The translations under genes and the position numbers were made by a program. Under the pieces are notes generated by a model, which was given only the letters and a program-made list of their open reading frames with translations, was not told the origin of the DNA and ran no database searches. 7,910 nucleotides of DNA, taken from JAUVXJ01 sp034430275 (GTDB lineage Bacteria > Chloroflexota > Anaerolineae > UBA7937 > B3-Chlor). Below, piece after piece: positions 1 through 5,253 of this stretch. Numbering within the stretch: position 1 is the first letter of the stretch; each line of letters opens with the position of its first letter. Location: NCBI GenBank assembly GCA_034430275.1, contig DAOUEW010000169.1, forward strand, positions 1-7,910, written 5' to 3'.

Positions 1-1
1 G

Positions 2-769
2 AATCCATCGACGTCCTATCGGTATCAGATCACGACCTTCGACGGCGTGACAGAATCGAGCCCGGTAGGCGTCGTGGCCACCACCGCCTCCTGGCTACGA
101 CTACCCCTGGCCAGGTTGGCCCAAGCGGCCAGCGCCCTAGTGGTTCCGAGTGGCACTGCGGTGGCTGTGCCCACACCACCTTCCCCCGTAGCCGCTACGC
201 CCCAGCCATCCGAAGTCATTCTTGGGCTGATGGGCACCAACGACTACGTGGATGACCTGGGCGCCCTGCACATCGTGGGCGAGGTGCACAACGACATGAT
301 CCACAACGTGGATCAGATTCGAGTGCACATCACATTCTACGACGCTGCGGGGGGTGTCCTGGAGGCCATCACCGGGTCCGCCCTGGTGGATCTGATGGTC
401 CCTGGACAGAGGACGCCCTTCGTCATCGTCTGGGAGAACCCGGGGGACTGGAAGAGATACAGTCTCCGGGCCGCCGCGCGGGCGACGACGGAGCGACCTG
501 GCGAAGGTATCGTCGTACTTCATAGTTACGCGCGTCTGGACGAAGCCGGGTTCTATCACGTCGTGGGCAGCATGCGCAATGACGGGCTCACGACCGCGGA
601 TTACACGAGGGCCGTGGTGTCTCTCTACGACTCGTTCGGCAAGATCTCGAACGCGGGCTTCGCGTTCACCGAGCCTTCACGGATACCTCCGGGCACCATC
701 GCTTCATTCGACTGCTCGTTCGAGTACTATCCCTACCAGGCTGAGCACGCGGTGCAGATCGTCCAGTAA
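2..769 (+). CDS. Exported-type protein with FN3-like tail and two FxLYD domains (5' partial)
   Basis: The reading frame is open to the left edge, so this is the last 255 residues of a longer protein. Residues 1-27 (YRYQITTFDG then ESSPVGVVATT) resemble the final strands of a fibronectin type III domain. Residues 50-71 form a Pro/Thr/Ala-rich linker. Two repeats follow, each with a V-G-x-(V/M)-x-N-D core and a later (F/L)-Y-D triad: HIVGEVHND at 90-98 with TFYD at 111-114, and HVVGSMRND at 186-194 with SLYD at 207-210. This is the pattern of FxLYD domains, small beta-sandwich modules common in surface or secreted bacterial proteins. Function is unknown; binding or scaffolding outside the cell is inferred only from the domains. 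GTG at 47 could be read as a start, but it has no Shine-Dalgarno sequence and would cut into the FN3-like strand. No terminator is visible after the stop; the next promoter begins 15 nt later. Confidence 0.75.
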   Translation, partial: NPSTSYRYQITTFDGVTESSPVGVVATTASWLRLPLARLAQAASALVVPSGTAVAVPTPPSPVAATPQPSEVILGLMGTNDYVDDLGALHIVGEVHNDMIHNVDQIRVHITFYDAAGGVLEAITGSALVDLMVPGQRTPFVIVWENPGDWKRYSLRAAARATTERPGEGIVVLHSYARLDEAGFYHVVGSMRNDGLTTADYTRAVVSLYDSFGKISNAGFAFTEPSRIPPGTIASFDCSFEYYPYQAEHAVQIVQ

Positions 770-783
770 TATGGGCTTTTCGA

Positions 784-812
784 TTGACAATCCCCTGGCC
801 GCGGCCTATAAT
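784..812 (+). promoter_or_regulatory. Consensus sigma-70 promoter upstream of the GltD-like gene
   Basis: A perfect -35 hexamer TTGACA (784-789) and a perfect -10 hexamer TATAAT (807-812) are separated by exactly 17 bases, the optimal spacing for the housekeeping sigma factor. Transcription would begin near 817-819, leaving a leader of about 58-60 nt before the TTG start at 877. There is no extended -10 TG. I saw no clear operator palindrome or riboswitch-like fold in the leader. An exact match to both boxes in GC-rich DNA is unlikely by chance, and its place just upstream of a gene supports it. Confidence 0.88.
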
Positions 813-865
813 AGTCAGCCGGTCGCCGAGGGCACCGTGGAGGAATATCAGAGCAGAACGACACG

Positions 866-872
866 AGGAGGT
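866..872 (+). promoter_or_regulatory. Ribosome binding site setting the TTG start at 877
   Basis: AGGAGGT is a near-perfect anti-16S match. Its GGAGG core ends five bases before TTG 877. It decides the start codon: the longer in-frame reading from TTG 784 would begin inside the -35 box and have no such site. Confidence 0.88.
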
Positions 873-876
873 CACT

Positions 877-2223
877 TTGCCTGAGAAGAAGAAGATGCAG
901 CTCGACCGGGTGAAGATGGGAACGCAGGATGCGGACGCCCGCATCCATAACTTCGATGAAGTTGCCTCCGGCTACAGCAGGGAGGACGCGATCGCTGAGG
1001 CCGAGCGATGCCTGGCCTGCAAGAAGGAGCCGTGCAACGAGGCCTGTCCTCTACACTGCTGCCCAGCCGAGTACATCGGCTTCATCGCAGAGGGCGATTT
1101 CGATCAGGCGTTGGCCCAGATCTTGGAGTACAACCCCTTGGCGGCGACCTGCGGGCGTGTTTGCGTGCACTACTGCGAGGGGCAGTGCACGCTGGGCAAG
1201 AAGGGGACCCCGCTGGCCATCGCCTGGCTCAAGCGTGCAGCCGCCGACTATGGTAAGGCTCACGTGCAGCCTGGAGCGCCGACGGGCAAGAAGGTAGCCG
1301 TTGTAGGCTCGGGGCCAGCAGGCCTGACCGTGGCGTGGGAGTGTGCCAAGGCCGGCCACGCGGTGACCATCCTGGAGGCTCACTCGCTGGAAGGCGGGAT
1401 GCTCTGGGCTGGGATACCGTCGTACAGATTGCCCAGAGAGGCGATCAAGCAGGACGTACAACGCGTCCTGGACCTGGGGGTCGAACTGCGTCTGGAAGCC
1501 CCTGTCCAATCGGAGCAAGAGCTCCTGGATCTGCTCCAGGAGTATGATGCTGTCTTCGTGGGCATTGGTGCCCACGAGCCCCGCTGGATGGGCATCGAGG
1601 GCGAGGACCTGGAAGGCGTGCTCCACGCCATAGACTTCCTGCGGGACGTGAATTCCGGCAAGAAGGTGCACGTAGGCAAGAAGACCGCGGTCATCGGTGG
1701 CGGGAACGTGGCCATGGACGCCGTCCGAACTGCTCGCCGTCTGGGTGCAGATTCCTTCATCGTCTACCGTCGAGCCAGGGAGCAGATGCCCGCGGACGAA
1801 GCAGAGATCGAGGAGACCGAAGAGGAAGGTATCGTCTTTCACTTCCTGACCAATCCTACGCGCGTCCTGGGCCAGGACGGCAAGATGACGGGGCTGGAGT
1901 GCCTTCGCATGGAGCTGGGCGAGCCCGACGAGAGCGGGCGCCGCCGCCCTGTGCCGGTAGAGGGCTCGGAGTTCGAGATGGAGGCCGACATGATGATCCA
2001 GGCCATCAGTCAGCGCCCCGACATCTCCTGGCTGGCCGAGAACTCCAGGTTCAAGACCACGCGGTGGAACACCTTCGAGGTCGATCCGGAGACCAAGGAG
2101 ACCTCGGTGGCAGGTGTCTTCGCCGCGGGTGATGCCGTTACCGGCCCGGCGACCATCGTGGAAGCCGTTGCCGACGCGCGGAAGGCTGCCAAGGGCATTT
2201 GCGACTATCTGGAACGAAGCTAG
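877..2223 (+). CDS. gltD: GltD-like NADPH-dependent Fe-S/FAD oxidoreductase (glutamate synthase small-subunit family)
   Basis: A cytoplasmic flavoprotein of the GltD family (448 residues, the usual size). Members take electrons from NAD(P)H through FAD and two 4Fe-4S clusters and pass them to a partner such as the glutamate synthase large subunit. The N-terminal part carries C45-x2-C48-x4-C53-x3-C57-P and then C92-x3-C96-x3-C100-x3-C104, the cluster ligand regions. The first FAD site is VVGSGPAG (142-149), followed by the family signature EGGMLWAGIPSYRLP (172-186). The NADPH site is VIGGGNVAMD (272-281), with YRRAREQMPA (297-306) after it. The second FAD contact is GVFAAGDA (413-420). TTG 877 is chosen from its ribosome binding site; ATG 895 is a weaker alternative. 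The gene stands alone between its own promoter and terminator, with no gltB in view, so the partner and true substrate are open: sulfide dehydrogenase or NfnB-like and other electron-transfer roles share this fold. Two extra cysteines (C61, C62) follow the first cluster motif. Confidence 0.9.
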   Translation: MPEKKKMQLDRVKMGTQDADARIHNFDEVASGYSREDAIAEAERCLACKKEPCNEACPLHCCPAEYIGFIAEGDFDQALAQILEYNPLAATCGRVCVHYCEGQCTLGKKGTPLAIAWLKRAAADYGKAHVQPGAPTGKKVAVVGSGPAGLTVAWECAKAGHAVTILEAHSLEGGMLWAGIPSYRLPREAIKQDVQRVLDLGVELRLEAPVQSEQELLDLLQEYDAVFVGIGAHEPRWMGIEGEDLEGVLHAIDFLRDVNSGKKVHVGKKTAVIGGGNVAMDAVRTARRLGADSFIVYRRAREQMPADEAEIEETEEEGIVFHFLTNPTRVLGQDGKMTGLECLRMELGEPDESGRRRPVPVEGSEFEMEADMMIQAISQRPDISWLAENSRFKTTRWNTFEVDPETKETSVAGVFAAGDAVTGPATIVEAVADARKAAKGICDYLERS

Positions 2224-2251
2224 TGCTCACACCAGCCGTGAGTTGCACGAT

Positions 2252-2289
2252 GGGAGGGATAGGGCTCGCGCGCCCTTCCCTCCTTTGTT
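2252..2289 (+). terminator. Rho-independent terminator after the GltD-like gene
   Basis: Left arm GGAGGG-A-(T)-AGGGC (2253-2265) pairs with GCCCTTCCCTCC (2272-2283). This gives a 12-bp GC-rich stem with one bulged T (2260) and a six-base loop (2266-2271). The T-rich run TTTGTT (2284-2289) follows at once. It lies 28 nt after the gltD-like stop codon and is oriented to end that transcript. The downstream GTG start is only ten bases beyond it, so it could also act as an attenuator for the next gene. Confidence 0.82.
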
Positions 2290-2298
2290 CATAGGCCA

Positions 2299-3441
2299 GT
2301 GGTACGGTATCTCCTCACAGTCAAGCGCAGAGAGACCATAGCGTACGCGGCGAGGGCCCTGATCCTCGTCTGCGTACTGGCTGTTGCCGGCGCCATCCCC
2401 AGGCCCATCATCATCATGGGCTTGCCCCACACCGTCGAGAGCGTGAACCCCAAGATGGGCGTACACACCCGTCTCACCGACGAGGTGGAGGAGTGGAAGA
2501 TCCAGCGGACTCTTCAACTGGTTCGCGAGATGGGAGCTACCTGGATCGTCGAGTACTTCCCCTGGGGCTACATCGAGCCCGTGAGGAAGGGAGAGCTCGA
2601 CTGGCAACATGCCGATCTGGTGGTCGACCATGCCGTGAACCAGGGCCTCACCGTGGTCGCTCGCCTCGATTTCGTGCCCGAGTGGGCGCGGCCCAAGGGC
2701 ACGACGTTTCGCTACCTGGACGAGGAGCATTTCGAGGATTTCGGCGACTTCGTCTATGCGTTCGTGGACCACTTCAAGGGACGGGTGGATTACTTCATCA
2801 TCTGGAACGAGCCCAACCTCAGCTTCGAGTGGGGCTATCGCCCCGTCGATCCCGAGGGGTACACCGAGCTCCTCAAGGTCGCCTACCAGCGCGCCAAGGA
2901 GGCCAACCCGGACTGCTACGTCCTGAACGGAGGGCTGGCCCCAACGATAGCGCGCGAGGGCAACGAGTGGGGTCTGAGCGACCTTGTATTCTTGCAGAGG
3001 ATGTATGATGCCGGGGCCAAGGACTACTTCGACATCCTGGCGATCCACGCCTATGGCTACGTCTATCCCGCGGATGACCCTCCCGCCGAGAACAAGATCA
3101 ACTTCTCCAGGGCCGAGCTGGTGCGGGAGGTGATGGTCCGCAACGGCGATGAGGACAAGAAGGTGATGATCACAGAGGGGGGCTGGAACGATCACCCGCG
3201 GTGGACCAAGGCCGTGCGCTCCTACCAGCGCATACTGTACACCATCCAGGCCTATGAACTGGCGGCCGAATGGGATTGGTGCCAGAGCCTCGCGATCTGG
3301 TCTTTCCGGACGCCCGGCCCCGAGAAGAACTTCCGTGACTACTACACTCTGGTAACACCTGATTTCATCCTCAAGCCCATCTATCTGGAGATACAGAAGT
3401 ACGCCAATGGAGCGACGGATTGGCTCGTGGGGCCAGAGTAG
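2299..3441 (+). CDS. Membrane-anchored or secreted glycoside hydrolase, clan GH-A (GH39/GH5-like)
   Basis: A (beta/alpha)8 retaining glycosidase of 380 residues; the sugar substrate cannot be read from the sequence. Residues 15-32 are a hydrophobic segment after a basic start (KRRE, 9-12), so the enzyme is exported or anchored, with its catalytic domain outside. Barrel landmarks are visible in order: WIVEYFPWG (82-90), VVARLDFVPEWA (119-130), IIWNEPN (167-173), DILAIHAYGY (245-254), VMITEGGW (289-296) and LAIWSF (331-336). E171 in the WNEPN motif is the expected acid/base and E293 the expected nucleophile, as in GH39, GH5 and related families. The GTG start is chosen because the in-frame stop at 2260-2262 leaves no other common start before the hydrophobic segment, but its Shine-Dalgarno is poor (AGG at 2293-2295). 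The next gene follows after 13 nt. Exact GH family is uncertain; the fold and catalytic pair are fairly sure. Confidence 0.82.
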   Translation: MVRYLLTVKRRETIAYAARALILVCVLAVAGAIPRPIIIMGLPHTVESVNPKMGVHTRLTDEVEEWKIQRTLQLVREMGATWIVEYFPWGYIEPVRKGELDWQHADLVVDHAVNQGLTVVARLDFVPEWARPKGTTFRYLDEEHFEDFGDFVYAFVDHFKGRVDYFIIWNEPNLSFEWGYRPVDPEGYTELLKVAYQRAKEANPDCYVLNGGLAPTIAREGNEWGLSDLVFLQRMYDAGAKDYFDILAIHAYGYVYPADDPPAENKINFSRAELVREVMVRNGDEDKKVMITEGGWNDHPRWTKAVRSYQRILYTIQAYELAAEWDWCQSLAIWSFRTPGPEKNFRDYYTLVTPDFILKPIYLEIQKYANGATDWLVGPE

Positions 3442-3442
3442 C

Positions 3443-3450
3443 GGGGGGAA
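3443..3450 (+). promoter_or_regulatory. Purine-rich ribosome binding site for the solute-binding protein
   Basis: A GGGGGGAA run sits just after the hydrolase stop, six bases (from its last G) before ATG 3455. It favours this start over the in-frame ATG at 3407, which lies inside the hydrolase gene and would add a polar stretch ahead of the membrane segment. Confidence 0.55.
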
Positions 3451-3454
3451 TGGG

Positions 3455-4261
3455 ATGAGATCGGAGTCCAGAGAGAAGCGGCTGAGCCTGGCTCTGGTGA
3501 TCCTCCTCGCCGTGTTGACCATCGCGGCGGGTCTGTGGTTGGCGCTGGCGCCTGGAGAAGAGGGCGAGGACGAGACCTGGGAGCGCATTCAAGAGGAGGG
3601 CCTGATCCGCATCGCCATGGACGCCAGCTATCCCCCGTTCGAGTACATAGATGATGGGGGTGAGCTGGTGGGCTACGACGTTGACCTGGCGTGGGAGCTT
3701 GCTCGCAGGTTCGACGTCGACGTCGAATTCGTGATCATCTCCTTCGACGGGCTCTACGATGCACTGCGCGTGGGAAGGGTAGATCTGATCATCTCCGCGT
3801 TGCCCTTCGACTCCAGGTTGACGGAGGACGTGGTCTACTCCCACTCTTATTTCAACGCCGGGCAGGTGCTGGTGGTGCGCCAGACGGAATCTGGGATAGC
3901 CAGTGTAGAGGACCTGCCGGGCCAGCGGGTCGGAGTGGAGTGGGGCTCCATGGGAGACGTGGAGGCGCGGCAGTTGCTCAGAAGGATGGAGTTCGAGCTC
4001 TTGCCCTACGCTAGCGCCCAGGAAGCTCTGACGGCGCTCAACGGAAAAGAACTGGACGCCGCAATCACGGATGTCGTCTCGACCTACGAGTTCTCTCGGG
4101 AAGAGGGTGGAATCAGCATCGTGGGGCCTCCAGTGACGGAGGATCCCTACGTCATGGCCACGCGTCCGAACAGCTTCGTCCTTCAGGAACAGGTGAACGC
4201 GGCGATCCTGGAGCTCAGCGAGAGCGGCTTCCTGGACGAGCTACGCCTGCGATGGTTCTAG
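3455..4261 (+). CDS. Family 3 extracellular solute-binding protein (amino-acid type), cysteine-free
   Basis: A 268-residue periplasmic-binding-protein-like protein of the SBP_bac_3 family, which captures polar amino acids or similar small solutes for ABC importers. Residues 11-32 are a hydrophobic segment after RSESREKR. The binding domain begins IRIAMDASYPPFEYI (51-65), then LVGYDVDLA (71-79), the family signature region. ALPFDSRLTEDVVYSHSYF (115-133) matches the usual segment whose arginine (here R120) binds an amino-acid carboxylate. VEDLPGQRVGVEWGSMGD (151-168) is the usual second-lobe entry, and LDAAITD (200-206) carries the conserved Asp region. There is no cysteine anywhere, so no lipobox; the protein must be held by its N-terminal helix or released. 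No permease or ATPase gene is adjacent, so it may serve a distant transporter or act as a sensor subunit. It is probably co-transcribed with the upstream hydrolase. Its last 21 bp overlap the opposing asparaginase gene. Confidence 0.88.
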   Translation: MRSESREKRLSLALVILLAVLTIAAGLWLALAPGEEGEDETWERIQEEGLIRIAMDASYPPFEYIDDGGELVGYDVDLAWELARRFDVDVEFVIISFDGLYDALRVGRVDLIISALPFDSRLTEDVVYSHSYFNAGQVLVVRQTESGIASVEDLPGQRVGVEWGSMGDVEARQLLRRMEFELLPYASAQEALTALNGKELDAAITDVVSTYEFSREEGGISIVGPPVTEDPYVMATRPNSFVLQEQVNAAILELSESGFLDELRLRWF

Positions 4262-5230
4262 GACCCCGGCGCTGAACAACTGCTGGATAGCGCCTCTATC
4301 CCTCGTCTGTCCCAAGCCCACCATCAGCTTGATGCGCGCCTTCTGCCCGTTCAGATCTTCCGCGAAGATGGCTCCGGACCCCAGGAGATCCTTGTACGCG
4401 CCGTCGTAGCCGTAGCCGTCGTAGACGCGGCCGCTGGGGCAGCGTGAGGCGATGACTACGGACATGCCCTGGTCGACAGCTTCGCGGATCGTCCCCATCC
4501 ACCAGGGAGGCACTCGACCTCCACCCAGGGCCTCGATGACCACGCCCGCGGCTCCCCGGGCTTTCAAGTGGCGCAGTAAGCCGTCATCCATGCCTACGAC
4601 CAGCTTGAGGAGGTGCACGTCTTGTGTCAGGCCGGAACATGGGATGTGCTGCCGGCAGACGGCGTGCTCCACCACGACCCTGTCGCCATCGACTCTGCCC
4701 AGCGGTCCGAAGGCTGGCGACTTGAAGGTGTCCGTGCTCTGCGTATGGGTCTTGGTCACGTGGCGCGCCGCGTGTATCTCCTGGTTCATGACCACCAGGG
4801 CGCCCATACCCCTGGCGCTTTCGCTTGCGGCCACCCTGATGGCTGCCAGAAGGTTGGCCATGCCTTCGTAGCCTATCTCGGACGCGGTGCGCATGGCCCC
4901 GGTGAGAACGATAGGCTTGTCGGTGTCCACCGTGAGATCGAGGAGGTAGGCCGTCTCCTCCATGGTATCCGTGCCGTGAGTGACCACCACTCCCTGGACC
5001 CCATCGCCCTTGACCAGCTCTTCCACGCGTGTCTTCAGCCCCCAGATAGTGTCCAGAGTGAAATGGGCGCTGGGGAGGTTGCAGAACTCCTCCGTCTCCA
5101 CCGCGCCGATGCCGGGGGGCAGCAGGCTGATGAAGTCCTCTCCCCGCAGGGCGGGGACAGCCCCGCCGGCCGCCTCATCGTGAGCCATGGCAATGGTGCC
5201 ACCGGTGGTCAAGACGCGCACCGTGCTCAC
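4241..5230 (-). CDS. ansA: L-asparaginase, cytoplasmic (type I/II superfamily)
   Basis: Hydrolyses L-asparagine to aspartate and ammonia. The 329-residue length is normal for the family. Both threonine motifs are present: TTGGTIA (8-14), with the nucleophile expected at T12, and VTHGTDTMEETAYLLDLT (83-100), with T87-D88 of the second catalytic triad. The matching lysine is K160 in VTKTHTQ. GAMR (111-114) and NLPSAHFT (51-58) are also family-typical. There is no signal peptide, so the enzyme is cytoplasmic, as in the Bacillus AnsA type; the HGTDTMEETA wording resembles the type II branch, so the symbol is approximate. The GTG start is supported by GGGAGGT five bases upstream. The gene begins 23 nt after the smc stop, so it is most likely the distal gene of an smc transcript. 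Glutamine or other amide substrates cannot be excluded. No promoter of its own is visible. Confidence 0.93.
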   Translation of the reverse strand: MSTVRVLTTGGTIAMAHDEAAGGAVPALRGEDFISLLPPGIGAVETEEFCNLPSAHFTLDTIWGLKTRVEELVKGDGVQGVVVTHGTDTMEETAYLLDLTVDTDKPIVLTGAMRTASEIGYEGMANLLAAIRVAASESARGMGALVVMNQEIHAARHVTKTHTQSTDTFKSPAFGPLGRVDGDRVVVEHAVCRQHIPCSGLTQDVHLLKLVVGMDDGLLRHLKARGAAGVVIEALGGGRVPPWWMGTIREAVDQGMSVVIASRCPSGRVYDGYGYDGAYKDLLGSGAIFAEDLNGQKARIKLMVGLGQTRDRGAIQQLFSAGVLEPSQA

Positions 5231-5235
5231 CAGGT

Positions 5236-5242
5236 ACCTCCC
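5236..5242 (-). promoter_or_regulatory. Ribosome binding site for the asparaginase GTG start
   Basis: On the minus strand this reads GGGAGGT, five bases before GTG 5230, and lies inside the 23-nt gap after the smc stop codon. It fixes the start, since the next residues lead straight into the conserved first threonine motif. Confidence 0.82.
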
Positions 5243-5253
5243 ATCAAACGATC

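Noticed and set aside
784..876. In-frame N-terminal extension of the GltD-like protein starting at TTG 784
   Set aside because: It begins on the -35 box of the consensus promoter, has no ribosome binding site and is not family-like, while TTG 877 has AGGAGGT at the right distance.
837..884. Possible 15-codon leader peptide GTG...TGA overlapping the TTG start of the GltD-like gene
   Set aside because: It lacks a ribosome binding site and has no run of a regulatory amino acid, so attenuation by a leader peptide is not supported.
1051..1842. A 263-codon minus-strand frame opposite the GltD-like gene
   Set aside because: It is a shadow of a gene with intact cofactor motifs, and its translation has no recognisable fold or motif.
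2403..2421. Short hairpin GCCCAT / ATGGGC around a CAT repeat
   Set aside because: It is inside the hydrolase coding region and is explained by codons for Pro-Ile-Ile-Ile-Met-Gly; no regulatory context.
2227..3588. A 453-codon open frame on the minus strand opposite the hydrolase
   Set aside because: It mirrors a clearly recognisable hydrolase on the plus strand, shows no family motif, and such long antisense frames are common in GC-rich coding DNA.
4268..4294. Inverted repeat GGCGCT / AGCGCC just past the binding-protein stop
   Set aside because: Six base pairs with a 15-base loop and no T-run lie within asparaginase coding sequence; this is too weak to call a terminator.
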